Below the pieces are notes generated by a model that searched no databases, was not told the origin of the DNA, and was given only the letters and a program-made list of their open reading frames with translations. From Rhynchopus euleeides (Eukaryota > Euglenozoa > Diplonemea > Diplonemida > Diplonemidae): 64,000 nucleotides of DNA. The stretch lies in the NCBI GenBank assembly GCA_963210315.1, contig OY723272.1, forward strand, positions 682,001 to 746,000, written 5' to 3'. Position numbers and translations under genes: made by a program. Positions within the stretch are counted from its first letter, which is position 1, and each line of letters opens with the position of its first letter. This document shows positions 11,217-21,773 of this stretch, in pieces.

Positions 11217-13650
11217 GGAATCTCGACGGCGTGGGGAAACTACTGTGGGAATATCTGCGGTGTGGGGAAACTATGCTGGGAATCTCGACGGTACGGGGAA
11301 ACTATCCTGGGAATCTCCACGGTGCGGGGAAACTATCACGGGAATCTCGACGGTACGGGGAAACTCACCTGGGAATCTCCGCGGTGCGGGGAAGCTATAG
11401 TGGGAATCTCCACGGTGCGGGGAAACTATCCTGGGAACCTCCACGGTGCGGGGAAACTGCCCTGGGAACCTCCACGGTGCGGGGAAACTATCGTGGGAAT
11501 CTGCGCGGTGCGGGGAAACTAACCTGGGAATCTCTGCGGTGCGGGGAAACTATCCTGGGAACCTCCACGGTGCGGGGAAACTATCCTGGGAATCCGCGCG
11601 GTGCGGGGAAACTAACCTGGGAATCTCTGCGGTGCGGGGAAACAACCCTGGGAACCTCCACGGTGCGGGGAAACTATCCTGGGAACCTCTGCGGTGCGGG
11701 GAAACTACCCTGGGAATCTCCACGGTGCGGGGAAACTATCGTGGGAATCTCTGCGGTGCGGGGAAACTAACCTGGGAATCTCCGCGGTGCGGGGAAACTA
11801 TCGTGGGAATCTCTGCGGTGCGGGGAAACGAACCTGGGAATCTCCGCGGTGCGGGGAAACTACCGTGGGAATCTCTGCGGTGCGGGGAAACTAACCTGGG
11901 AATCTCCGCGGTGCGGAGAAACTATCGTGGGAATCTCTGCGGTGCGGGGAAACGAACCTGGGAATCTCCGCGGTGCGGGGAAACTACCGTGGGAATCTCT
12001 GCGGTGCGGGGAAACTAACCTGGGAATCTCCGCGGTGCGGGGAAACTATCGTGGGAATCTCTGCGGTGCGGGGAAACTGTCGTGGGAATCTCTCCGGTGC
12101 GGGGAAACGAACCTGGGAATCTCCGCGGTGCGGGGAAACTACCGTGGGAATCTCTGCGGTGCGGGGAAACGAACCTGGGAATCTCCGCGGTGCGGGGAAA
12201 CTATCGTGGGAATCTCCGCGGTGCGGGGAAACTAACCTGGGAATCTCCGCGGTGCGGGGAAACTATCATGGGAATCTCTGCGGTGCGGGGAAACTAACCT
12301 GGGAATCTCCGCGGTGCGGGGAAACTATCGTGGGAATCTCTGCGGTGCGGGGAAACGAACCCGGGAATCTCCGCGGTGCGGGGAAACTACCGTGGGAATC
12401 TCTGCGGTGCGGGGAAACTAACCTGGGAATCTCCGCGGTGCGGGGAAACTATCGTGGGAATCTCCGCGGTGCGGGGAAACTAACCTGGGAATCTCCGCGG
12501 TGCGGGTAAACTATTGTGGGAATATCTGCGGTGCGGGGAAACTAACCTGGGAATCTCCGCGGTGCGGGGAAACTATCGTGGGAATCTCTGCGGTGCGGGG
12601 AAACTGTCGTGGGAATCTCTGCGGTGCGGGGAAACTATCGTGGGAATCTCTGCGGTGCGGGGAAACTGTCGTGGGAATCTCTCCGGTGCGGGGAAACGAA
12701 CCTGGGAATCTCCGCGGTGCGGGGAAACTACCGTGGGAATCTCTGCGGTGCGGGGAAACGAACCTGGGAATCTCCGCGGTGCGGGGAAACTAACCTGGGA
12801 ATCTCCGCGGTGCGGGGAAACTATCATGGGAATCTCTGCGGTGCGGGGAAACTAACCTGGGAATCTCCGCGGTGCGGGGAAACTATCGTGGGAATCTCTG
12901 CGGTGCGGGGAAACGAACCTGGGAATCTCCGCGGTGCGGGGAAACTACCGTGGGAATCTCTGCGGTGCGGGGAAACTAACCTGGGAATCTCCGCGGTGCG
13001 GGGAAACTATCGTGGGAATCTCCGCGGTGCGGGGAAACTAACCTGGGAATCTCCGCGGTGCGGGTAAACTATTGTGGGAATATCTGCGGTGCGGGGAAAC
13101 TAACCTGGGAATCTCCGCGGTGCGGGGAAACTATCGTGGGAATCTCTGCGGTGCGGGGAAACTGTCGTGGGAATCTCTCCGGTGCGGGGAAACGAACCTG
13201 GGAATCTCCGCGGTGCGGGGAAACTACCGTGGGAATCTCCGCGGTGCGGGGAAACTAACCTGGGAATCTCCGCGGTGCGGGGAAACTATCGTGGGAATCT
13301 CTGCGGTGCGGGGAAACGAACCTGGGAATCTCCGCGGTGCGGGGAAACTACCGTGGGAATCTCCGCGGTGCGGGGAAACTAACCTGGGAATCTCCACGGT
13401 GCGGGGAAACTATCGTGGGAATCTCCGCGGTGCGGGGAAACTATCGTGGGAATCTCTGCGGTGCGGGGAAACTAACCTGGGAATCTCCCGGTGCGGGGAA
13501 ACTATCGTGGGAATCTCCGCGGTGCGGGGAAACTACCCTGGGAATCTCTGCGGTGCGGGGAAACTATCATGGGAATCTCCGCGGTGCGGGGAAACTAACC
13601 TGGGAATCTCTGCGGTGCGGGGAAACTATCGTGGGAATCTCTGCGGTGTG
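11217..13650. repeat. 31-bp minisatellite, about 78 copies
   Basis: The consensus monomer is about GGTGCGGGGAAACTATCGTG plus GGAATCTCTGC. Monomers with CTAACC and CTATCG alternate over much of the array, giving a 62-bp dimer. A distinctive variant (GCGGGTAAACTATTGTGGG) occurs at 12502 and 13060, exactly 558 bp or 18 monomers apart, so at least one larger block was duplicated. Since 31 is not a multiple of three, each long frame cycles through all three phases, and the apparent proteins are artefacts. Confidence 0.95.
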
Positions 13651-14307
13651 GAACAGCCTGCCTTACGGAGAACTCGTCCACATGGTTTCCGTTTGTCTGG
13701 GATTCTCTGTGTCCTTCCCGTCATTTCCACAACACATCCGGTGAATCTCGTCGCTTGGGGACCTCCTGGGGAAATCTTCCCTGAAGACGGTCTCCGTGTG
13801 ACCGTCTTCAGTCATCCAATGCCACCTAGACACACAGGAAGCGGTTCTGTGTGTGTTTTCGACACCTAGAACACCGTCTTCACCCCACAGACTTCGATTT
13901 CGTGGGTCTGGGGTCCTGGGACCCCATTTCTGGGACCTGGAAGGGGTCCACGTGCCTTTTTTTCGATAACTACACTCTCAAAATTGGTAGTCCCGCCAGC
14001 TCTGTCACAAAACGTGTTTTTACGATTTTAAAAGCAAACGGCGAGCATTTAAGTCGTGAAGAGAGTTGAAGACGGTCCTCTAGGACCCCAAAAAGACCAT
14101 ATGGGGGGTTGGTACCGGCTGGAGAAGGTGTTTGTTGAAAAAGTAGTTTTTGTGCTAGAAATTTTCTGTGTCCGCCTCCCCTATAACTAGGTGCTATTTG
14201 GCCTGGATGGGGGGTAGTGGGTCCCAGGGTGTGCCTCTGAGTGGAAAATAAGTTTCCTGCACCCTGTGAACACCCTCTCAAAAAAAATCCCGGAGACGAA
14301 TTTTTTT
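13651..14307. other. Spacer, nothing recognised
   Basis: Unique-looking sequence downstream of the minisatellite. Short imperfect duplications such as GACGGTCTCCGTGTGACCGTC at about 13786-13806 are visible. No exon or RNA gene is supported. Confidence 0.4.
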
Positions 14308-15256
14308 TTACACATACATCGGGCGTTATTGCGTTACCAGTAACGGTAATACCGTTATTTTTTCGGTAAAATAACTTACCGTTAATAACGTTCCAGAACG
14401 GCCGAATAACGTTATCCGAAAATCGGTAACGTTATTTTTCCGCGTTATACCGTTATCGATAACGGTAATACCGTTATTACCGTTATCAGGAACGGTAATA
14501 ACGTTATCGGTAACGTTATTACCGTTATTACCGTTATCGGTAACGGTAATACCGTTATCAGTAACGGTAATAACGTTATCGGTAACGTTATTACCGTTAT
14601 TACCGGTAATACCGCGTTATTTTCGGTATTTTTGGGCAACTTCTATAGGGGGACCCTTTTCGAATTTTTTTTTCGGGGTGGCCAGAATGGGCTGTTTTAG
14701 GCTATTTGAGGCCATTTTCGAGCAAATTTTTGGGTTTAGAGCCACGCAAAGGGTCTAAAATGGGCATGCCAATCTCAAAAAATGCTCAAAATTCCGAGAG
14801 ATTTCAGATTTTTCGAATTTTTTGACCGAGAAAATTCTGACCCCAAAATGTGGTCCTTGTGGTCTGGAACTGTCCGTTGTCGAAGGAATTGGTGAAAAAA
14901 TCGTGATTTTTGGCCTCTGGATCACCCATGCCGTCCCAAAAACCAAGCAAAAGAGGTTTGGTAGGTGCATTTTTGGGTGAACATGAGCCATTGTGCCAAC
15001 CTGCTTGATTTCACCCGAAAATTGGAATCCGTTGAATATGGTTTCTGATGAAAATGTGAAAATTTTCGACCTTCTTCGCAGTTTTTGCCACTTCCTTGCC
15101 CCATCTTTCCCACCCAAAATCGAAGTACCGTGAATGGTGTTGTTGAAAGGTCCAAATTGCGTTGGTTGTGCGTAGTTCTGCCGAAATCGTGCACACGTTG
15201 TGCATAGTGCATGTGTAACGCCATTTGCGACCAAAATGTAAATTTCCTGCACCCGA

Positions 15257-15370
15257 GCGTTGACGCTTCCACACACCCTTACAAACCCACTTGCCTGATG
15301 AAGGGGGTGGTGTGTAGAGCACGTTTGGCAGGGCTGAATGACACTTTCCGCGCGAAGGTCGTGTGCGTAA
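15257..15370 (+). repeat. 114-bp dispersed repeat (copy 1)
   Basis: It starts GCGTTGACGCTTCCACAC and ends GTCGTGTGCGTAA. It matches 37211-37324 with about two differences over 114 bp, so it moved or was copied recently. The ends are weakly inverted relative to each other. A fragment of its left end recurs at about 20358. Confidence 0.85.
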
Positions 15371-15460
15371 TTAAAAAACGGTCCGAGGGCCGGAGGCCCG
15401 AGGCCTTTTTTTACCTGCACGAGGGTGCAATTGAGGCCGATACGGGGTGCAGATGATGGT

Positions 15461-15603
15461 TTCTTGCACAACCCAGTCATGTTTTGCACATCACGACGAA
15501 CTCGGAAATTCCTCATATTTGCACTCCAGGTCTCATATTTGCACTGGTGCAAATATGGGACCTGGAGTGCGTGCAAATAATGACTGGGGGGTGCAAGAAA
15601 GTT
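15461..15603. repeat. About 140-bp imperfect hairpin
   Basis: The arms run from TTTCTTGCACAACCCAGTCAT to its inverse AATGACTGGGGGGTGCAAGAA, with a central GCACTGGTGC turn. It sits inside the CCGTTA-array element and probably is a nested hairpin repeat. Confidence 0.75.
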
Positions 15604-16397
15604 CAAATTGTGTAGTTCCTGCGTACTTCGTGCGTAGCCCGAGCGTACTTTGGGTAGTTCGTGCGTATATTGTGCGAAGCGTCTTTGACAGCACCAGTAA
15701 CGGACTTTTGAAACGTAACTATTTTAGAACGGACCGGGAAAAAATGGGCACGTCGCTACTTCGCGCTACTTCGTCGCTCGTAACGAGTAAAAATATCAGG
15801 TGGTTTATACACCGCCAATGTGAGGTGTGCGGGTGTATTCCTGAAGGATTCACTTCTGCGTCCACACTGAGTGATTTTGGAGTGATTTTCACTCCAAATT
15901 TCACTCCAGGAACATTGGATGCTGCAAGGTTGCAGGGGTTTCTGCAGTATTTGCCTTGAAAAAGCCAAAAAACATGATTTTTTCACGAAACTCGACATGT
16001 CCGTGCGTTATTATCCAAAAAATGGTCCCAGGGGGGTATTCTGGAGCCATCTCCACCAAAAACTACACCATCCGCCCGCAAAATTGTCCGAATAACGCAA
16101 GTTTTCATGAAAATAACGGAAAAATAACGAGTTATTTTAGGAGAAAACGTTTTCCAATTTTTTGACATCACGGAGTGGCCCCCTGGAGTGATATTTTACC
16201 CAAGAAAATTCTTTTAGGGGGGGTAGGGACCCGAGTTTCGGGTCAGATTCACCGGGAAATGCTGCCTTTTTTGGGGTCAAAAAATAACGCAAAAATAACG
16301 TTATTACCGTTACTGGTAACGGAATAACGCCCAATGTATGTTTACAGTCAAAAAAAGTGGGGGAGGAGTAGAAAAAAGTGGGGGTGTAGGAGATTAA

Positions 16398-17451
16398 CCC
16401 TTTTCCGACCACGGGGGGGTTAATTAATTTTCGAGATTTCGGGTTTCACACCGCGATCGTGAGTAAGTTGGACGGATTTTAGTGTTTTTCAAGATTTCTT
16501 TTGATGGTGAAATCGGTTGTCGCAATTATATTCAAGACAACCAAACAAAGTCCCCGGAAAATTATTTTTTCCATTTTCCCAGCAGTGACAAAGTGCACAC
16601 CGTGAAAACACCCTGAAATCCTGAAAAAATCGCGCGTGGCCTTGGCAACCCAAATATATTGGGTATCTGGAACCCACTCAGATCCTACTGTTGCTTTCTC
16701 GAGCACAGTGGTCAAAACCCTACTCTCGGTGGCCAAACAATCGCCAAATGGTGGAGTTCAAAGCATGTTACTGCTGATCGCAAAAACCAAAGATTTTCGA
16801 GGGTTTTCCAGGGTACGTATATGCAGGCTATATAGGGGCCTATATAGGTGGGTGGTCGGTGTGGGTTGGGGGGGCCAACTTGACCTCTGCCGTCCAGTGG
16901 GACGGAACAACGTCTTTTTTCAAAAAATTTGTTGTCGTGAAATGCGCTGTTCGTGCCATGTTCGAGACTGCCAGAGTTGTTGAACAAAAATATTTCCCTC
17001 CCTTGACAAACGCGAAAGCCAAGTCCCTGGTTAATTAGCATTCCTGGTCATGGGGTCTGGGTGTCGTCACCCCCACCGGGCCACTTTCAGCCTCACGAAT
17101 CCGTGCGAAGCGGCGATTTTCGGACAGATTCAGCCCAGAACAATTCCAGGAAAAAAAATCGATCAAAAAGTTCAAGTTCGCAACATGTTACTTGGTCTTG
17201 ACATTTTTTTCTCGTTTTTCCAAAAAATGGCCAAAAACCAGAATTCTCGGATTTTCGTGTTTTCCCCTCCGGTGGGAACATGAATTCTGTAAACCAACAT
17301 GTCCAAACACGCACGTTCGTGGAATATTTTTCACCAGCCCTTTTCACCATAAAAAGAAATCTTCAAAAAGGTGACATTCTAAGGAACTTACCTCCCAACC
17401 CCAATTTTTTTGCATTAACCACGCATATATGCGTGGTTAGTCGGGAAAGGG
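16398..17451. mobile_element. piggyBac-like non-autonomous element with TTAA duplication
   Basis: TTAA lies immediately outside both ends (16394-16397 and 17452-17455). The ends read CCCTTTTCCGACCACG and, inverted, CCCTTTCCCGACTAACCACG. Target duplication TTAA and CCCTTT-type termini are established hallmarks of piggyBac transposons. The inverted similarity continues for about 120 bp (shared TTTTCAAGATTTCTTTTGATGGTG-like block near 16485 and inverted near 17350). No transposase ORF is present in the 1,054 bp. Confidence 0.85.
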
Positions 17452-17461
17452 TTAATAGGAG

Positions 17462-17830
17462 TACCTGGGACCCCCCGTGTATAAGTCCCCCCCCCCTTAC
17501 CCCCGTGTTTAAGTCCCCCCCTGGGGGTCTGGCAGGGGGGGGACTTAAACACAGGGGGACCTAAACACGGGGGTGGGCTGGTCTGGAGGGTCATCAGGTG
17601 GCCCCTAGGCCCTCCAGGTGCTGTCTGAGTCGAAAAGTGGGGTGCCAAAAGTCCATCCGGACCGGAATTACCCCCCTACGACAGCAGAGGAAGAGGTCTT
17701 CTTGGTCTCCACTGTGCCACCCCCGTGTTTAAGCCCCCCCTGTGTTTAGGTCCGCCCCCCCCGTGTTTAAGTCCCCCCCGGCCGAAAATCGCCTCCAGGG
17801 GGGGGACTTAAACACGGGGGGTCCCAGGTA
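17462..17830. mobile_element. 369-bp C/G-rich foldback element
   Basis: The perfect 19-bp terminal inverted repeat TACCTGGGACCCCCCGTGT lies at both ends. Internally, GTGTTTAAGTCCCCCC modules are repeated at least seven times in both orientations. It lies 7 bp from the TTAA of the piggyBac-like element. No target duplication is evident. Confidence 0.8.
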
Positions 17831-17939
17831 ACGAAAATTTTGGTGGAGTAAGTTGGTGCCCCTGACGACCCCATATTGCGTAGTTTGTGCGTAGTGAAAA
17901 GGGGGGGGGGGTCTCATTTTTTGGTCCCCTTTTCCGGCC

Positions 17940-18929
17940 TCAGCCAGTTCTCTGTCTCTTTGCCGGGTTCCCAAACTCAAGGAGTTCTTGCTGTTCCGGG
18001 GTCAGTGCGGGTGCAGGCGCTTCAGGTGCTGCAGGTGCTGCAGGTTCTTCAGGTTCTTCAGGTGCTGCAGCGCTGGCAGCCTTCGGTGCGGGTTTCGACG
18101 CCGGCTTTGCAGCTGTCTTTCGGGGTGCCCTTTGGCGCGGTGCCTGCTTCAGCTCGTCGGGATGATCCAGCTTCTTCTTCAGTGTCTTGCAGCTCGTTGC
18201 GTGGCGTAGAAATGCATCGGTACTGCTCAATTTTCCGACGTGGCTCGGAATCTTTTTCTTGCAGCTGCAGGTAACGACACCATGCCCAACAACAATCCCC
18301 AGACCGTCGAGGGAGAGTGGGCGCCTGGATCCCGTGACACAGATCTCTAGTGCCGTTGTGATCCCCTCTGATAACGTCTCCTGGACGTTGTCAGCGGAGG
18401 TTGCCTGTGTGGCGGTGACCTCCGTATACCCCGCGGGGTCCCGTGCCAGCAGCGCCTTCTTCAGCTTTTCGTCGACCCCTCGGTCGACGCTCGCCTTAAT
18501 GTCGAGGGCCACCTTCAGGGTGGCACCTTGCATCGCCCTGAAGGCTGTGAGCGTATCATCACTTGCAATCTCCAAGGTGTTCTCCCCGTGTTCGAACTGC
18601 ACCGACCCAACCACGACTGCGTCCTTGCCACAGAGAAAGGAGTGCGCTCTCCAGATCGCTCGGACGCGCCTCTTGTAGTCCCGCTCACTCTCGGATTTTT
18701 TGCGACCCTGTTTGGGAGGAAGGCGTGTCTCAAACGCCTTCCACACGGTGTCGAACGTGTCGACACTCGTCACGAGCAACGGCTCGGCAAAGCTGCCGAA
18801 CTCCTTCTCGCGATACCGCAGGCTGTACTTCACCGTTACGCACTGCATTGGGCCTTGTATAATATTCTCCTGGAGTGGGCGAAGTGTGTGATTGAAGGCA
18901 CTGCATTGATCCAGCAACGAAATCAACAC
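17940..18929 (-). CDS. Unassigned protein with CxC-H-C motif and acidic A/P-rich tail ('gene C')
   Basis: An uninterrupted frame of 329 codons. Residues 27-160 look globular, with alternating strands and helices including a K/R-rich stretch near 75-90. A possible metal-binding motif follows at about 222-250 (CSCKK ... H-x4-C), then a basic linker, and a tail rich in A, P and E ending in a likely nuclear localisation signal (AKRQRTG). ATG choices exist at 18929 and about 18848; the longer frame is reported. It is third in a same-strand row after genes A (20387) and B (19126), which are element-like, so it may belong to the same unit. I do not recognise the family. A BED-like finger is possible but the spacing is not standard. 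Confidence 0.6.
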   Translation of the reverse strand: MLISLLDQCSAFNHTLRPLQENIIQGPMQCVTVKYSLRYREKEFGSFAEPLLVTSVDTFDTVWKAFETRLPPKQGRKKSESERDYKRRVRAIWRAHSFLCGKDAVVVGSVQFEHGENTLEIASDDTLTAFRAMQGATLKVALDIKASVDRGVDEKLKKALLARDPAGYTEVTATQATSADNVQETLSEGITTALEICVTGSRRPLSLDGLGIVVGHGVVTCSCKKKIPSHVGKLSSTDAFLRHATSCKTLKKKLDHPDELKQAPRQRAPRKTAAKPASKPAPKAASAAAPEEPEEPAAPAAPEAPAPALTPEQQELLEFGNPAKRQRTG

Positions 18930-19125
18930 GGTGCACTAGTTTGGTAGTTACGAGTGACCTCAACTAGTGGAGTCGACAACCTCAAACTCGACAACTCTAT
19001 ACACTGTACTGCAGGAAGAACGCCCAAATATGAAGGGAAAAACGCACAGTTGGGTGTGTGCTTGGGATATGAGGTGTGGTGGCATATCAGCGCTGGACTT
19101 TGTTGCGAATTTCCTTGTCCCCTTC

Positions 19126-20233
19126 TCAAGGATGGTCAGTCTTCATGTGGAGATCGCGTTCACGGACACTACGGAAGGTCTCAAAGCAAAGTAAGCAACG
19201 TTTTGTTGTGAGAGAGCGGGGGTGGTGGGCCAGGTAGTGCTGGCTTTGTCCCTTCAATCTTATTGTTGTGTGACATATTTTGCATTCGATTGTGCATGAC
19301 GAGCAAGGGACATTGCTCCCTGGTCTGTGCTTTGCATCGTAGTGTGCAAACAGAGACGTTTTCTTTGCTGAGGAGTAGTCACAAATAATGCATCGAAATT
19401 CATGAACCTCCTCCGGGAGAGACTGGGTTTCTTCTTGAGTAGGGGTGGGAGGCACACCCCAAGGTTCCTTGCCACACACACACACGTTCAGTATGGTTTT
19501 CGGTGGTTTTTTCGGATCAATCCAAAAGACACACCCGCTCTGACCTCTCTCTTTGACGTGGTCCGCCAGCCCAGCAGACTCAAGTCTTCGGTAGAGAGAT
19601 CCTGTTGCCTTTTCCCAGCTGCCCGCAACAACACATGAACACACATTGAATGCCCCAACGGCGGTCATTAACTTCGGAGTATGTCCTGAACCCCCCCAAA
19701 GCCCATTCTCGCCCCAACTTTGAAGTTGTTGGATCTCGAAAAGAATGAGGTCGCGCTCCATAGTCCTTTCCGAGGCACAGGCTGAGTAGATCTTGCTTCG
19801 ACCGTTGCCAGCTTCCAAAGCTTAGAGCAATACCTGCAGCTAAGCGGATCCTGGCTGTGAGGTCCCTGCTGCCCGGGTTATAGCCATCAGCAGTCAGGAC
19901 AACACGAGGGTGTTCCATGTCGATGCGATGCAGGTGTGTTTCGACAATGTGCTCGAGAGTTTTGAGCAAACTACCCCTCCTTGCCTCGACCACTCTCTGG
20001 AGGTGCTCTTCATGCTTCCTCACCGTCGCCGGGGAGAGCCCGTGCCTCTCAGGCGCCTTCCCGTGCTCCCGAAACGTCTCTCGAATGCATTTCGAGATTT
20101 CACCGCACTTCCGGATGGACGTCCCTGCCACAAATCGTGACCTGCGAATACCCTCAGCCATCAAGGACATTTCATCTTGCATTGTCTCTTCGGAACCATT
20201 CCCACCCGGCTCTCCTGTGGTGTGTGTGTGCAT
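19126..20233 (-). pseudogene. Gene B copy 1: C2H2 zinc-finger protein, frameshifted
   Basis: Two overlapping frames, 19580-20233 and 19126-19818, carry the N- and C-terminal halves; their offset implies one indel around 19780-19810. The C-terminal 90 residues have three C2H2-like fingers (CIIC-x-H-x4-H, CKIC-x-H-x3-H and CLLC-x-H-x4-H) and end HMKTDHP. This half matches the copy at 55193-56354 closely, including the ERDL-x-E, RRLES and GSxVPC blocks. The N-terminal half (KCGEISKCIRETFREHGKAP) has no match in the other copies. It probably is a nuclear DNA-binding protein of a mobile element. An intron instead of a frameshift cannot be excluded, but no GTATG donor was seen at the junction. Confidence 0.65.
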
Positions 20234-20386
20234 CCCAACAAAAAAGGCTATGCCTGAGGAACCGGCGGGGGGAGGATGACGTCAAGAGTGATAACCAAAA
20301 AAGGGAAAGTGTCACTGCGATCGTTCTGCACCTTTTCTTCCGTTTGCTTTCATATACGTTGACGCTTCCACACTCACACTGGATCA

Positions 20387-21409
20387 TCAAATGTCATCCA
20401 CATCCACCTGCGTTGGGCCTGAGTTAGATTGGCTTGGGCTAGGTGGGGGGGCAGTCTCACTTGCCTCATCGTCCAGTTCCTCTTCTTCATCTTCGTCGCC
20501 ATCCAGCAAGTCTGTAAACTTGCCGGTGTCAGTCGTTGCCTGTATCGACTGTTCGCCGCCAGAATCCACCAGCAGCTGCCTCACAACGACGATCCCCTCA
20601 CGGTCCTTGACCTGCGCAGCGTGACCCGGGTCCAGCAGGTACTTGGAGGGGATGTGCAGGTCCACCTCGTACTCCTTCGCCTCCAAGTCCTGCGTTGCGC
20701 GCAGCCTCCGCAGGGTGAGGCGCAGAATGTGCCCATTCTGGGTCACCTTCTGTACCGTCGACAGCCCAGATTCCACGATGAACTCGTAGAATCCCCCGAC
20801 GGTTCTTGGAGCAAAGGTGTTGGCTGCTCCCTGCAACGACGACACGTCTCTCTTCCTTCCTGAGTATTGAGGAAAGATCTTGTCTGCCTTCGAGGATGCC
20901 TTCGTCTTCTGGGGGGCAGCCAGCTTCACCTCTGCGGCGTAGAGCCGGGACATCTTTACGCCCGAGGTGAGGGCGGCGTGCGGGTGCAGCTTCTGCATCT
21001 GCTCCAGTTTCGCCTTGGACTTGGCGGAGGCTGATGGAGATGGTGTGATCCTCACACCAATGAACTCCGTATCCGTCCCCCCCTTGGTGCGGATGGAGTA
21101 CCTCTCCAGCTGCGCCTCCTTCGCCGACTTCTCCGACACCGTCCCCCCCTGGTACTCCTTGTACCTGGCCCCCATCGCCGCGCTCACGGTCCCGTCGTTG
21201 CCCTTTATGGGCTTGCCCGTGATCTTCCCGATCAGTGCCTTCAGGGCTGTGTTCGACAGCCGCCCCCCCTCCTCCGGCTCGACGTAGTATTCAACAAAAA
21301 GTTGAATAAAGCCCGGCTGAGTGGCGGGCTGCTTCGTCGGGGGGGCCGAGCTCGGGGCGGTTTCCTCCGTTCTGCTTCTCTTCGCCGTGGTTTTGGCAGA
21401 GGCAGGCAT
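20387..21409 (-). CDS. Gene A copy 1: basic N-terminus plus helical domain, intact
   Basis: The protein has 340 residues from the ATG at 21409, chosen because the basic start MPASAKTTAKR parallels MPAAKRTAAQ in the copy at 63933. Residues about 30-130 form the conserved domain: LFVEYYV, LSNTALKALIGKITG, a T/I-V-S-x-A-M segment, Y-K-E-Y-x-G-G, then TDTEFIGVRI. The order of helices followed by a final GVRI-type strand resembles winged-helix modules at the ends of some D5-like primase-helicases, but that is only a suggestion. The second half is unassigned and ends in a highly acidic stretch (DGDEDEEEELDD). Gene B follows 153 bp downstream on the same strand, the same order as at 49.3 and 63.9 kb. 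Confidence 0.65.
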   Translation of the reverse strand: MPASAKTTAKRSRTEETAPSSAPPTKQPATQPGFIQLFVEYYVEPEEGGRLSNTALKALIGKITGKPIKGNDGTVSAAMGARYKEYQGGTVSEKSAKEAQLERYSIRTKGGTDTEFIGVRITPSPSASAKSKAKLEQMQKLHPHAALTSGVKMSRLYAAEVKLAAPQKTKASSKADKIFPQYSGRKRDVSSLQGAANTFAPRTVGGFYEFIVESGLSTVQKVTQNGHILRLTLRRLRATQDLEAKEYEVDLHIPSKYLLDPGHAAQVKDREGIVVVRQLLVDSGGEQSIQATTDTGKFTDLLDGDEDEEEELDDEASETAPPPSPSQSNSGPTQVDVDDI

Positions 21410-21464
21410 GATTGATAGCTGTGTGTGTGTGTGTCTGTTGGCGTGTGTGTATCTATTCAACAAT

Positions 21465-21572
21465 GGGGGTCTTTGCTGGTCGACAAACTTCGACAAACTT
21501 CTTCAGTTTTCAACCAATTCAACAGGAAATGCACCAAAATGCACTGACGACCACCCCGTAGCGAAGACCCCC
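21465..21572. mobile_element. Harbinger-like MITE, copy 2
   Basis: Ends GGGGGTCTTTGCT and AGCGAAGACCCCC; the internal sequence matches the copy at 2863-2971 with scattered differences. Its right flank is lost in the assembly gap one base later, so its target duplication cannot be checked. It lies upstream of gene A copy 1. Confidence 0.85.
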
Positions 21573-21573
21573 A

Positions 21574-21773
21574 NNNNNNNNNNNNNNNNNNNNNNNNNNN
21601 NNNNNNNNNNNNNNNNNNNNNNNNNNNNNNNNNNNNNNNNNNNNNNNNNNNNNNNNNNNNNNNNNNNNNNNNNNNNNNNNNNNNNNNNNNNNNNNNNNNN
21701 NNNNNNNNNNNNNNNNNNNNNNNNNNNNNNNNNNNNNNNNNNNNNNNNNNNNNNNNNNNNNNNNNNNNNNNNN
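21574..21773. other. Assembly gap of 200 N
   Basis: Exactly 200 undetermined bases. The round number suggests a scaffolding placeholder, and the gap abuts a repeat copy, which is a common cause of assembly breaks. Confidence 0.99.

Larger units (their letters stand above)
14312..16341. mobile_element. 2.0-kb element with CCGTTA/TAACGG-array inverted termini
   Basis: The left end ACATACATCGGGCGTTATT continues into about 300 bp of interlocking CCGTTA/TAACGG palindromes (14325-14630). The right end is its inverse (16285-16341, ending AATGTATGT). TTAC flanks both sides (14308-14311 and 16342-16345), a possible 4-bp target duplication. The interior has no convincing ORF. It contains a 114-bp dispersed repeat, a 140-bp hairpin and, at 14640-14770, a segment resembling 61600-61740, so it looks non-autonomous and secondarily invaded. 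Confidence 0.75.

Noticed and set aside
11217-13650. Long ORFs across the 31-bp repeat (up to 265 codons)
   Set aside because: A 31-bp period keeps all three plus frames open in turn; the ORFs simply mirror the repeat.
11217-13650. Possible CRISPR-like array (repeat length near 30 bp)
   Set aside because: Units are head-to-tail with no spacers and the host is eukaryotic; it is a minisatellite. The same holds for 59611-60860.
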